NCBI RefSeq assembly: GCF_008831285.2
Contig: NC_045139.1
Location: 3,570,704-3,634,703 of the forward strand
Direction: 5' to 3'
DNA from: Nymphaea colorata
Taxonomy: Eukaryota > Streptophyta > Magnoliopsida > Nymphaeales > Nymphaeaceae
Length of the DNA: 64,000 nt
Positions 1 through 12,132 of this stretch are shown here, one piece after another. The notes under the pieces were generated by a model. That model did no database searches and was not told the origin of the DNA. It saw only the letters and a program-made list of their open reading frames with translations. The translations under genes were made by a program, and so were the position numbers. How positions within the stretch are numbered: position 1 is the first letter of the stretch; each line of letters begins with the position of its first letter.

Positions 1-30
<30 letters not shown>
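1..30. repeat. (GA)n microsatellite at window edge
   Basis: Fifteen perfect GA units start the window, so the tract probably continues to the left. It is a simple repeat with no coding value. Confidence 0.95.
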
Positions 31-31
<1 letters not shown>

Positions 32-2269
32 AAGCCTTTGGCTCTACCAGAAGTGGACAGGGGACAATGCGCTGGAGTCACTTAAAATAAATATCTTCCA
101 TTAGAAGTTTGGCCATATGTGGCTCCACAGTTTGAGTTTTTGGGAAATAAAATCTTATGATAAAAATTAAAAAAAAAACTTCATTTGCCACCCTAAACAT
201 TTAGAAATTATATAGTAGGTCCCTCTAAAAGGAAAATTTAGGGCCCTGCTGGCATGAAATGGAAACATGTTACATGTCATGCCCCTGGGTTATGAGTTGG
301 AAATGACTAAATTACCCTGGTTGGTTACATCAAAGAGTGGCTTTTATAAGGGCAAAAGTAGAACTTGAAAAAAATTACCTTATATAAAAAAATGCCCATC
401 TGCTTATAAAGTGGAGACATGTTGCACCGTGTTTGCTGCTTAAGACCGAAACTGCTCTCGAATGACACTGATCGCTAGGGTGCTTTCGTTGGTGACAAAG
501 ATATCCTTTTACGATTTCAGACAAAATTTCTGTAAATAATTTTTTCCGTGTTTGCTTTCTTTAGGCAAGGAAAGGGGAAATACTTTTCACTATCACTCAT
601 TTTAACGACAAAAACAAGGAAAAAAAACTGACAATATTTCATTTTCATTTAACAGTCAAAGCTGAAAAACCCATCTTCACTTTCCAAAACGTGTGACATC
701 TCACCGACTTTTCCAAAAAAAGTTAAAAAAGAAAATCCTATCATGGAGGGAGGATAGCAGCAGCTGACTGGTGCCGGCCATTGCCGACGCCCAGTTGGAC
801 TTAGTTCTAGTAACATGTGGCAGTTCTAGTAACATGTGGTGCCTACATCAGACCTAAGTCAGTGCGTGTCAGACATAGTTCTAGTAACATGTGGTGCCTA
901 CATCAGACCTAAGTCAATGCCTTGTAAGATTAAAGACCTTAACTAAAATTTTCTGACTCGACCACGGAAAGATATAATTTTAACGACCACATTTCTATAT
1001 TTATTTAAGCTACTATGTGACAGGTAACCTCAAGGAAACCATAAAAATTTTTGCGTAATCCATAAATTCAAAGCGAAAAAGAAAGCTTTTAATAATATAC
1101 GGTTACTTTAATGGCTAATATGGATGGGCCGGCCCTGATTAATTTGACCAAGTGCCTTTCAGGGTTCGCTTTTTTCTGGAGGGAGCCTAGTTCATTTATT
1201 TGGAGACAGGTCTAGCCACCCATTGATTGGCCAGTTTAGATCTTAAACCCGGCTCATGAGGCCATGCAGACGCCATTTTATTATTTTCAAATCCGGTGCG
1301 TGGATTTTGTGGTTCTTTTAATATATTGAATTTTATTCTTGTTGAATATTCTCATACACGACCATAACTACCATTTTTTTATATACTAAACTTTGATGAG
1401 AATCTTGTCCATGTTGCTCCTATCGTCTACGTTTGATCTAATTACGGATATTATTTTTTGATCTGAAAATCTAATACGAAAGATAATTACACTATATATT
1501 GTATAATAAAAACATGGTGTTCTTTAAAACATGCATGATAAGAAATGAGGTTCCAAGAACAGAACATTCTTCTTACCAAATGTCTTCCCAATGCTTGAAA
1601 TCTCCTTTTTTAAATCATATTGTGAATAGTGACTCTGTAACATGAATTATTATTATGATTTGAACTTGGCATATGTCCACCTAAAATGGTAGATATGATT
1701 GTTGTAGGCTGTTAGATGGTGCAAAGAAGTTAAATTGGTGTAGGCAACAAGAAGGCAGTCACAGTTTTAAATTCATGGGCATCCTATTTTTTGAAGGCCA
1801 ACAAGCCAACACAATGTCTACCTGTCCAATTTCTCATGCAAACCTGTTGGGAGATTGGTCTATCCTACCTTTATTAGTATATTACAAATTAAATTCATTG
1901 TGACTCAATCTAGTTTCAAATTTGGATTTGGATATAAAGCTAAATACAAAATCTGGAGTTGTTCACTGACTCTCTTTCTAAAATTTTACTTGGGGAAACT
2001 ACCCAGGGCTGAGAGAATCTGTCACTGGCTCGGTACGTAAAAACTCCAACGCCGTTCTCCAGCCTCTAGTTCTACCATGCATTGGCTTGTGAAAAAGATG
2101 GACACCTCTGATATTTAAACACTGGACCAATCGCGTGCATTAAACTCTTTAGGAGTTGTTTGGCAGCAACGATTTGAAGAGTGTTCAATGAATCTACCCC
2201 AAATATTAGTTTGGCTTGTACGGAGGGTGGACACCTCTGGTATTTAAACCAACAACTAGCCATTTGGCA
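31..2269. other. Gene-free AT-rich DNA
   Basis: No reading frame here has coding character, and I recognise no RNA gene. The stretch holds a short tandem repeat near 0.8 kb and, from 2082, pieces of a diverged direct repeat. A phrase ending in ATTTAAAC occurs near 2082-2120 and again near 2210-2248. A second phrase ending in CCCCAAATATTAG occurs near 2150-2209 and again near 2497-2557, on the far side of a MITE. Confidence 0.6.
803..919. repeat. Short tandem repeat, units of 19 and 55 bp
   Basis: The phrase AGTTCTAGTAACATGTGG starts at 803, 822 and 877. The last two copies extend into the same downstream sequence (GCCTACATCAGACCTAAGTC), giving a 55-bp period. This is a local tandem duplication. 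Confidence 0.85.
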
Positions 2270-2467
2270 CAAGGGCAAAGCTAGAAATTTTTCATGAGGG
2301 ATGATGAATTAAAGTTTCTAAAATTTCAACTAGGGTCGAAATAACATTTTTTTAAAATTTTTATATAGAATAAATGAAATTTTCTAAAATTTACATGTAA
2401 ATTTTTTTTTTTTAAATTTTGAGGTAGAGCGAGGTTCCATGCGAGTCGTACCTTACATCCGCCCTTG
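2270..2467. mobile_element. hAT-like MITE copy 1 (about 198 bp)
   Basis: The ends are short imperfect inverted repeats: CAAGGGCAAAGC on the left and CATCCGCCCTTG on the right. The interior (a TTTTTCATGAGGG phrase, AAAATTTCAACTAGGGTCGAAATA, then TTTACATGTAAATTT) matches the reverse complement of the element at 35040-35228, so the two belong to one family. I see no clear 8-bp target duplication, so the copy is probably old. It codes for nothing. Confidence 0.65.
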
Positions 2468-2975
2468 TATTGTATTGGTCCAATTACATAAATTAATACA
2501 GTTGTTTGGCAACAGCAAGGATTTGAGAGTGTCTAATGAATATGCCCCAAATATTAGAGCTGATTCTTGCTTTTAATAAAAGTAGGAATCTATTCTAATA
2601 TTTGAAACCGATGCATAAGAGAATTTTTGAGTGCGTTTGCTACCAAACTATCTCATCGAAAACTTATTTTTCAAGCAATTGAATTTAGATTTAAATATGG
2701 TGGTTCTACAACTAAGTCCATTAACACTCTCAAACACACGCTCCAAAATTATTCATGATTCATTGTGACATTGGTGACGATGATGAATGTCACTGATGCT
2801 AATAGCCATCGTGTCATTTCACAATTCACATGCCAGCCACTTGCAAGGAGCCTTATCGCATCAGACATAAATGAACGTCATTTTTTTCTTGTCTCGCATT
2901 GTTTGCAGTTCACTTTTCCACATTATATGTACATGCCTATAAATCGAGTACTTGTCAAAATATTTTTTCAGGCAT

Positions 2976-2979
<4 letters not shown>

Positions 2980-3064
<85 letters not shown>
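2980..3064. repeat. Composite (TA)n-(GA)n microsatellite
   Basis: About 24 TA units run directly into about 18 GA units with one AAA interruption. The same TA-to-GA arrangement recurs at 24249-24353. Long frames that read YIYIYI or ERERER across it are artefacts. Confidence 0.95.
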
Positions 3065-3065
<1 letters not shown>

Positions 3066-5291
3066 GATAAAATGAAAATATATAACAAAATTTGAGGACA
3101 AGAGGTCCCCTAAGTACAAAAACAATTTGCAAAAAAAAAACCGCAAAAATAGAAACATGAAAGAAGAAATATACAATACAATGCACCGAAAAATAAGAGA
3201 GAGAGGAAAGACGGAGCGGCACAGTCACCCAGCCGCAGACGGACAGCGGCGCTTCAATCGAATGACAAACTGGACATCCCCTTGCACAAGACCAGCCACA
3301 AAATCTGACGAAGAGAATGTGTCCCTTAAGACTCTGTTAAGAGAGAGAGAGAAAAAAAAAAGTAAATAAAGGTATACCTGAAAAATATTATGACAAGTAG
3401 AAGCAGCATAAAGAACTGACTGATTGAAGTGCGGTTTTTATTGTCCTCTAACTTGCGTATTGGTGATCTTTCTTTTGCAGCATAGATGATTGACATCCCA
3501 ACACACCAACAACAAACTATATATCTTGGGAATGATGGGTGAAAGCTTGAACCTTTTACCGGGCAGTCAGTCTGACTCTCTCTCGAACTTCACCATCAAT
3601 CTAGACTTGTGGTCTGAATTGAACAATTGAAACAAATTTATTCGAGGCTTTTACAGTTGCAACATAAAGAAATCTGTGACATCTGAGTTGAAGGCCGGAA
3701 TGAAATTCTGTACAATGATAGAAAGTGACAAAACCTTCAAAGCAGATCGGCTGCGACAGGTGCCTCTTCTTGGCGTGCATGGAGACACATTCAAGGACAC
3801 TTTTTTCTTTTTCAAGATGAGTCATGGGAAGTATTTGAAGTAAATTTAAAGGTTCACTAGAAACAAAACAAGAGAAGATGCCGAATTGCTTTCTAAAGAC
3901 ATTGTGGCGAACACGAAAGCGTCATGCATAATTTAACTTGGATTCTTGCAGAATGTAAGAAAAGAAGAGTCACCAACTTACCAGAGTTGATTCCATGAAA
4001 CCCTACCTTTGTTAAACGGAGATATGAAAAAAGGCAAGTGTAGTTACCATGAAACCCATCCTTCTCATTTTATTTCTAATCTTTTCAACAATGGTAAATA
4101 AATCTCTTGAGATTTATGATTTTAAAGTCCAATAGCGGAGAAATATGATTTTAAAGTCATGAAGGCCATGCTTGCATCTGAGCAGGCCGATCTGAAATCT
4201 ACACTGAGTGAAATTCGCTCAAAGTTTAAAGAAACAGTGGATTTTGAGATTGTAGATTTGAGATTCACATTATGTAAATAAACCATTCGAGTAAAGGCGG
4301 AAACTTTTTTCATTTCTTTCATCTTTCATGTTCAGAGATATTTTCGGTGCTTTCAGGTGACACCTTACTGTACTTTAACTTGCATATGAATACCTTTTTT
4401 GCACATTCTAATCCACACTAATGGCTTATTGTTTGATACATTTCATCGCATTACACTTAGTGTCGGATCTCAGACTTGTTGTTTGAGGAAGATTTTGAGA
4501 TATCTCATCTTGGACTTCTCATTTGATAAGGATTGCATCTCATTTTGGTGCATCAACAAAACCTCTACCCTGTTAAATATTTGAATGTAAGATCCAAATA
4601 TATGAAACACAATGGAAAATGTTGGACAACCAAGATTTAAGTGAACATTGTGGAACAAATTAAACCTTCCTTGGAAGCAGCCACCTGGAACGGCAGTACC
4701 TTCTATATGAGACAACCACGGCGAACCCTGGCTACATGCGCTTATACTGGTTAAATGGCAAAAATATCCTCAGAACAAACAGAAAAATAAAATTTTTTGT
4801 GAGGACAAAATGAAAACTGAAAAAAGTAAAAGGACGAGAAAGGATTTCTTTTTTAATTTACAAAAAAACATCTCTCTACTCTTCGAGCGTATATGGATTG
4901 CATACACCTAATGGCGCGCACACTACTCACTTTCCAACGAAGGAGCCCAATTACCAGGAAACTTCGCTTCTAGTAGTAAAATGTTCAAATGAATCCATCG
5001 TATCAAAAGAGTTTTCAGGTGGGATTGAAAATTCAAAAATAATTTGGGTCTAAAACTGGGAGCTGGTGGGCTTTCGCTCAGCTTGACTAGAAACCAAAGT
5101 GGCGTCATTTTCTGGAGACCATAATTTTCATCCAACTTCTCATTTAAAAGTGTTGGGTAGTGTTTGAAAATGGGGGACGCCATGTCAGGTATTTCAAATA
5201 TGTGAAATGTAAGGCATGCATGATGCATGTAAGGCATGCATGTAAGCAATGACAAGGAATCCAAGGCATCCTCTCTCTCTCTCTCTCTCAG

Positions 5292-5324
<33 letters not shown>

Positions 5325-7194
5325 TTATAGACACATATATATAAGCACCGGATGAGAATTATGAGCTTTATAAGTTCAGTACACATGGTAGCAACTTATA
5401 AATTAAGACATATAAAAGAAACTACTACAAAAACATGCTCAAGTTTATGGTCATATATACAAAAAAACAAAAACGTGCAACTGAGTTCAGATTTTTTTTT
5501 TTTCATTTATCTGCTTGTTTCCTACGTAACTTAGGCAGTTAAATAAAATAAATCGAAACCTAAGCATGTGTTTCACATTTCATTTAGTCTGGAGTCTGTT
5601 TCACATTTCATTTAGTCTGGAGTCTATATGGAACTTTGAGAGGTTCATACCAGGCATGGAAAGGTACTTCTAACTCCTGATATGGAGGAAAATGGAACGG
5701 CTAAGTTTCTCTAATTGCGTGACGAACAAGTCTTTCCAATTCTTGTAAGTCCTGGATTACCGGATCTCCAAAAACCCAAAAGGAATGTTACTGAAATATT
5801 TGAACAACATGCAGGCAGCCATCTTCCTTTATCATAGAAACAGAAACCCAGCAAAGAAGTTACAAAGGCGTACCAGGCAAGGAAGGGAAATTAAGATGTC
5901 AAAAACTGCTTGTATAAGGATCTTCTCAGCATATTGTCAGAAATGAGCCCGAGGAACACAGATGGAAAGAGCTCATTGTGGAGAACCCAAGTTGCCATGT
6001 ATACATGTCATCATCTACTTGTGGACTTTGCATTTTGCAGAAGAATCATGGTTTGAAGTTTCAACTATAGTAACAGAAAACAAGTTTTTTTTTTCAAAAA
6101 AACGTGATAAATTAAATGGCTGTTTAAAACAAAAAATAACATTTTTTAAAAAAAAACGTTAATAACGGAAAAACACACTTTTAATGCCTCTTTTTTATTT
6201 TTTTCACTTTTTTCATTTTTGTATGTCAAATCTTTTTTTTTGTTTTTGTTTTTTATTTGTTGTAAATATACTTATCTTTTAATGTTTGTGTCATTACTTT
6301 CTCACTTATTTTATTTTACTATCATTTTCAGTTTTTCAAAATTTACCATATTTTTTTCGTTTTTTTTTTGGTTTTTTTCAAGCTCGTCCCATTGTACCTA
6401 AGAAAAACCTCACCACTAAAATGTTATTTGTGACAACTGTAACCATAAAAATATAACTTTATGGGTTTTATGTAGTAGATAGTTTTTCCTAAATAAGGAT
6501 TAAAAAAAGCAGAATATATGACTGCAGTTTTTAATAACATAGAGGCATAGGCAAAGCAGATGCCCTCAGGTGAATTCTATATGTCCAAGGGCGCATAGAT
6601 TCATGTCAGATCCAACGACCTTATTTTGATCACTTTTTTAGTGTTTTTCAATAAAATAATATAATATAAAGTATTAAAAACAGAAAAAGTGTGGAGCATC
6701 TTTGCTTATTTCGAGCAAATATAATCTTCCTAGTAACCATGTCGCATCTAGGGATGCGATCTGCCATTAAAGTAATAATAAGATAACACGACATTTTTTT
6801 CATTCTTTAAAACGACAAAGCTTCCTAAAAAGTTGCCGAGTTATTATTATTATTTTTTAAACAGTTCAAAGATCAGAACCATTTTAATCTTTTTAGTTGC
6901 ACTAACTCCTAAGCATGTGGGTCACTGGAAATGATCTGTCGAAATGAATTATCTTAATGGCAAAAGGGAGGCCGAATCTAGCGCCGTAATTAAGCATTCA
7001 GAGCTTTTCTTAAATAAAAGTATTTATGTTGGACCCGCTCACGACTCGGATCTAGATTATGCATCTAATTTTATCATAAAGATCATTAATTAAAGAATAA
7101 TACTTGCTTTGATGAAGCTTTCCATATGGAGTTTATTAAAGTCGGCAGGAATCATCCGATTCGAATGTGGCCAATTGCAGAGTGCCAAATGTCA

Positions 7195-7232
<38 letters not shown>

Positions 7233-7917
7233 TTTATTATAAGCACATAACTGTATTGTGATCAGGAAAGGGTATATATATTTAAAAAACTTGGTTGTTA
7301 ATATTGGATTTGGATCATATTTGGATCAATTTATATTGATTGGCTGCTGCCATTATCTTGTCGCTAGCAAATATCAGTATTTCAAATTTTGGATCTTTCA
7401 GACCATCCATATAGGAGATCCAGATCCACTTTTCCGATTTTCAGTCAAAACATTCATTCTCTAATTAAAAAGGTGCAACCTCTAAAGTCTAAAGAGGAGA
7501 GCACTTCAGTTTTGAACCCAAGACGTCCTCTCCTGCTCTCTCTGCACTTACAGAGCATTTGATAGCCCCAGATTTGAAATCCTAAGTTTTTATGGATTTC
7601 AGATCCGACCTTTCCCTCTTTGATCTTAAACTCCATCATTTTCTCAATGCAAAGAAGTAAAATAAGGTTTTAATAGCGTGGATCTGAGGTTTCACCTAGC
7701 ATTGTGAGTTTGATGACTCGTGGATTTTATTACAATTTTTTTACCATATCAGTAAACCAATGCCACGTTAGATTTACATTAGATCCGTGATTTCAATTCA
7801 GAAATAATCAAACACCACTTTAGAGAATTCAGTTGAGGCATTGAAGTTGAAGAATATGTTAAATTTTATACTCGAATCTTACACTCATTTGTTGCATTTT
7901 ATAGCCATGGATCTAAG
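3065..7917. other. Gene-free DNA left of the inverted repeat
   Basis: I find no convincing gene. Three things are visible. First, an exon-like 45-codon frame lies at about 4140-4281 (plus). Second, a perfect 28-bp tandem duplication lies at 5570-5625. Third, a piece at about 5680-5960 is a diverged direct repeat of about 57445-57690. The rest is AT-rich sequence with poly-T runs and a (TA)n tract at 7198-7231. Confidence 0.55.
5570..5625. repeat. 28-bp tandem duplication
   Basis: GTTTCACATTTCATTTAGTC plus the next eight bases occurs twice head to tail, starting at 5570 and 5598. Confidence 0.9.
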
Positions 7918-8945
7918 ATATAATGCTGCATTAAAAGATGTGCTTCTCAAGATCCTTAGTTTAAACTCTGTAATGTTTAATCAACGTTACGTTTTAAAAT
8001 CCATGGCTTTAATGTCAGATGGAGTGACGGGGTGAGTCTGATCTTAAATTCATGGATGAGATTCTATGGATCTTTGAGATCTGCAATGAAACAAATACAC
8101 TCTTAGGATTGAGGCCACTAAGACTAAACAAGATTATGGTTGACAGACCTTATTAGATTAAATCCACTTTCTTTAATTTGTGCACTTAGCACAACCTGAT
8201 TCTTACTTGAGGTTAATATTGTCATGTAGTTATTTGCATCATTATTTTCAGTTTTCAACGCCTTTATATGAAGGAGGATGAACTAAATCATGTTCTTAGT
8301 AAGAAAAATATCATATCGGTCGAGAGAGAGGACTGGTGAGATAGAACTTGACCATGATCAATATACTCTCAAGTTGGTATATTTTAAAGGACTCGTAATG
8401 TAAGTTGAAACATAGGGGAGACATTATCTAGAGGCACCAAAAGTAGGCCTGGTACCTTATGGGGATGATGGAAAGGTGTGGCGGGCTTTGGCTCTCAGTT
8501 GAGTAGTAAGATAAAATACTCTTCCTACTCACTCAAAAAGGATCCATAGTGTAATTCAACGGACCTTGGATATCAAACTTATGGGGTAATTTGAAACATG
8601 ACCAAATGAAGTGAACCAGAGGCTAAAAGCAAGTATTGAAAATTAACTGAGAAATAAACAACATACAACTGAGACAACTAAACAAGTGATTTGATATCCC
8701 ATAACCACAACTTTGTTACAAAATCAATCCTAGGACCCTTTTTTGTGGAGATAGGAAATACGGATCTAGATTTAATTACATAAATCTGGATCTATCTAGA
8801 TCCAATTACATAGATATGAATGGTACTTCATGGATCTTTACAATATAGATACAAAATAGGGTCCAACCAAACAAACGAACAAAAAAAAAATCCAGACCTT
8901 AGGTCTAGATTGTAAATCAATTGTGATTAGTCGCCTTATTGGCCA

Positions 8946-9126
8946 CAAGTGCGGAGCTAGAAATTTCTGATGGGCAGCAATACTAAACAAGTAAACCAAC
9001 AAAAGGACTCTCCTCTTGGGAATCAATATGGGAATAACCAATTTTTTTTAATCTGTGTGGGCATATGGGAATAACCATTTTCTGTGAATCTGTGTGGGCA
9101 ACTGCCCACACTTGGCTCAGCCCCTG
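8946..9126. mobile_element. hAT-like MITE copy in the left arm (181 bp)
   Basis: The element runs from CAAGTGCGGAGC to CAGCCCCTG. It is flanked by an 8-bp target duplication with one mismatch, ATTGGCCA at 8938-8945 and ATTGGTCA at 9127-9134. It carries the subfamily phrase TGGGCAACTGCCCACAC. The same element sits at the matching place in the right arm (62792-62972), so it inserted before the arms were duplicated. Confidence 0.75.
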
Positions 9127-10713
9127 ATTGGTCACCCTTGTGATGGTTGCTTCCGTTATTTTTGTGTAGATTCAAAGGCTCTAATCCGTTTTCTGAACAG
9201 AATGATTGATTCATTAGGTAGTGTACAGTATAGTCAGTTCTCTGATAGACACCAAATAGGGTTCTACAGAATTGTGCATACAAAATGTGCTCAAATTATA
9301 TAATTTTGTGAAAATGAAAAGGATGCTTACGTATTTCCTTTAAATTCAGATTCAAATAAGAATAAAGAAAAATATATGTAGTATGCATATCCGATTGTAA
9401 AATCTACCATTTGAATCCGGTCTAAGTCTGACTTCTAATTTCACATCTGAACTCGATTCCAATTTTTAGATGCACAACCAACTTCTTCTGTGCGGCATTA
9501 TAATACTGCACAGATCAATCCAAAATACTGCAAACTTATGTTGAAAGCAAAAGTTCATGAAGTGATCGTGTTGGCTAATGAATTATAGAGAGAGCAAATA
9601 TGAAAAAAGAAAATAATGGCATGCAATAGTATATGTATTCCTAGAAGAACCACAGCTTCCATTCAAAACTAGTGAGGATGCCAATGGATTTGATTCCGTT
9701 CGGACACCTGACAGAATTGTATACTTTAAAAATATGGGGTATGGAAAAAAATTTAATATTCGATTCAGAAATTTGAATTGGACTTAAAAAATGACACCCA
9801 ATCATACTCACATTTGGTTTTAGACTTGTTCTCCAATATTTGTACATTTTGAAAATCAATCACTAACATATATACCATAACGTGGTTTAGATTTGGTTGA
9901 GCATTTACAAGTTGAATTCAGATTCAAATATGAATGTAAAAGTCGTATTAAGAATTTGAATGTTTTGGATTTAAAATGAGATATGGTATAAGACTTTTCT
10001 CCGAGTACATGAATATCCGATAAGAAAAAGATACGATAAAGGGCACATTTGATTTCATTATGATCCGTTGATTAGATTATTATCTGGTGACAAAGCTGAA
10101 TTCAAGATATATATTCTGGAAATTAAACCCTAATTTTTTATACCATTTTAAACAGTTGCAATTCCGCCGAGGGTTTGGCTCTTGTAAGAAAAGAGATTTA
10201 ACGAGATAGATGAGGAAGGAGGAATAGAGCTACCAACGTTAACTAGTTTTATACTCAGCTATTTAAGCGTTAATATTGTTTCAACTTGTATATTTCACTT
10301 TTGAACTCCTTGTTCGAGCTCTAACATCTACACCCAATAAAAAGAAAATGTATTATCAAAAGGGTGACAATGAGTCATGTGAAGGCAGAACTAAAATGAA
10401 AATATATCAACAAAAGGGTGAGCCATGAACCAAATAACATTAATTCATTACTAAGCTTAACAAAGTTTTGACAAATGAATTCAAATTTCTTCTTTTAAGA
10501 ATTAGATGTATAAAGCGACAACATTAATAATAATAAAAAAAAGTGTAAAGGAGAACACTATTTGTATGTATCAATGCTCATGAGAAGCGATGCATCCGTT
10601 TTCCATTATCCATCTGCAGAAGCAAAACCACCAAAACCAGCTTTAATTAGCACAAAAGAAGCGACAAATCTAAACCGAGGTTAGTCACTAATTACACTAA
10701 AAAAACGAACAAC

Positions 10714-12132
10714 TTAATACCTTTTCTTCTTCTTCTTCTTCTTCTTCTTTTTATTCTCCTTCGTCGTCGTCGTCGTCGTCGTTTCGCAAGGGGAAACCAG
10801 GCTCTCTACGTAAAGACCATTAATGTCCAATATTCCGCTTAGAATGGTCGTATTCTTTAGCACAGGGTCATAAGAGAAGAACTCATAGGTAAAGAATCTC
10901 GCGCTTGAACAGCAACCCGCGCTTGAACAGCAACACGATGACGACGACGGCGGCGGCGGTGGTACAGGAGCATAAATCCTCATTACCAGTTCTTTGTCGC
11001 TGAACTTGACCACAGGGTAGACATGGAGACTCTCTTTCGGGCCTCTGTTTCTCATGTCCAAATGAAGCTCCTTGTACAGTACCGTAAGGCAGATGGTGTG
11101 ATCTTTGGTCCAAACGCCACCATAATAATCAGTCAGCAACCATGTCTCCATGAAAGTGCCAGAACCATCCATGTGGAACAAAGCAAGGAGCCCTCTCAGC
11201 TCCGCCACTCTCGGCACATGGCGTAAATAGCCGGAGGCACTCCAACACCTCTTTTCCGGGGAGCAACAGTCCGGAGGGAACCCAATTTCTGTAAATCTCT
11301 CTTGGTGGATATCGAAGGCGGCAATGCCGCATTCCAAATCCTCGCGAAGGTAGCTGTGGACGCGGTGAACAGCTCCATTGACGCATGGAGACTCCTTCAA
11401 CTCCCCGTAGTCATTGTCCCAAGTTGTAAAAGAGTTAGGAATACGTCGCCAGGTCAGGTCCATCCGGTGAAGCGTACAGACAAGAGAGCGGACTCCGCCC
11501 TCCGTCTCCCTGTAGACGAAGAGAACCTTGTAAACCCCACCTCCTCCTCCAACGCTTTCATGATCAGGACACCATAGGAGCTGGCAGGTATGAAGGGCAG
11601 ACCTACAACCCGTTTGAGGGAGGTGCACACCCTTTCCGGTGATTGGATTGACGACATTAAAGGAATAAACGCCCGTCCTCAGATTCAGCCGTGACAAGCA
11701 GAGCAAGCCATCGCGACAGGAGGTTAATGAGACGTCGCGATCGCCGGTTGGGAAAGGAAGGCGGATCTTCCTGGAGGTGGAGGCAGGGGACTCGTAATCA
11801 AAGCAGAACAGGTCGTTCATCCGTTGGTACAGGAGGTTCGTGGGAGATGCGGCCCTGGCTCGAGGAAGGTGCAGATTGTGGATGAAGTCGTGGCTGTCGA
11901 TAAGATCACGCCATGACTTGCAGACCGACCTGAACCTCAACAATGGCTCTGGAGGAAGGCGAGAAAGGATCTCCGTCACTATTTCCATGGGAAGACAATT
12001 AGAAACCGACTGAGCAGTCATCTGGCTGGACTCGACGACGCTCTTTTCACCGGTACTGACGCTCTGCTTCACGCTCCTAAGTTCTTTTCTCCCCTGCTTC
12101 GTCGCCTTCCTCTCCCTGTTATTTTTCCCCAT
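10714..12132 (-). CDS. F-box protein, copy 1 (472 aa)
   Basis: This is an intact intronless gene for a likely SCF ubiquitin-ligase substrate receptor, acting in the nucleus or cytosol. After a basic, low-complexity start, residues 47-90 form a typical F-box: LPMEIVTEILSRLPPEPLLR, followed by FRSVCKSWRDLI. This segment would bind SKP1. Residues from about 140 to 400 resemble the plant F-box-associated region (DGLLCLSRLNLRTGVYSFNV, NPITGKG, YKVLFVYRE), which usually recruits the target. Near the C-terminus are Pro, Ser and Cys runs (PPPPPSSSSCCCSSAGCC), a Thr run and a poly-Lys tail, all coded by trinucleotide repeats. The start is the first ATG after a GAG-repeat leader. The gene differs from the copy at 59785-61203 mainly in the first 60 codons. 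The target cannot be inferred. Confidence 0.93.
   Translation of the reverse strand: MGKNNRERKATKQGRKELRSVKQSVSTGEKSVVESSQMTAQSVSNCLPMEIVTEILSRLPPEPLLRFRSVCKSWRDLIDSHDFIHNLHLPRARAASPTNLLYQRMNDLFCFDYESPASTSRKIRLPFPTGDRDVSLTSCRDGLLCLSRLNLRTGVYSFNVVNPITGKGVHLPQTGCRSALHTCQLLWCPDHESVGGGGGVYKVLFVYRETEGGVRSLVCTLHRMDLTWRRIPNSFTTWDNDYGELKESPCVNGAVHRVHSYLREDLECGIAAFDIHQERFTEIGFPPDCCSPEKRCWSASGYLRHVPRVAELRGLLALFHMDGSGTFMETWLLTDYYGGVWTKDHTICLTVLYKELHLDMRNRGPKESLHVYPVVKFSDKELVMRIYAPVPPPPPSSSSCCCSSAGCCSSARFFTYEFFSYDPVLKNTTILSGILDINGLYVESLVSPCETTTTTTTKENKKKKKKKKKKRY

Noticed and set aside
2765-3228. Overlapping frames rich in YIYI, SLSL and ERER on both strands
   Set aside because: They are translations of the TA/GA microsatellite and have no non-repeat protein content.
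8838-9283. Identical short frames in both arms (for example 8838-9041 and 62877-63080) as conserved genes
   Set aside because: The identity reflects the near-identical inverted repeat as a whole, including a MITE. No coding signal distinguishes these frames.
11302-11577. Frames antisense to or shifted from the F-box genes (also 60340-60615 and others)
   Set aside because: They are shadows of the F-box coding sequence in other frames and are preserved in both arms only because the DNA is identical.
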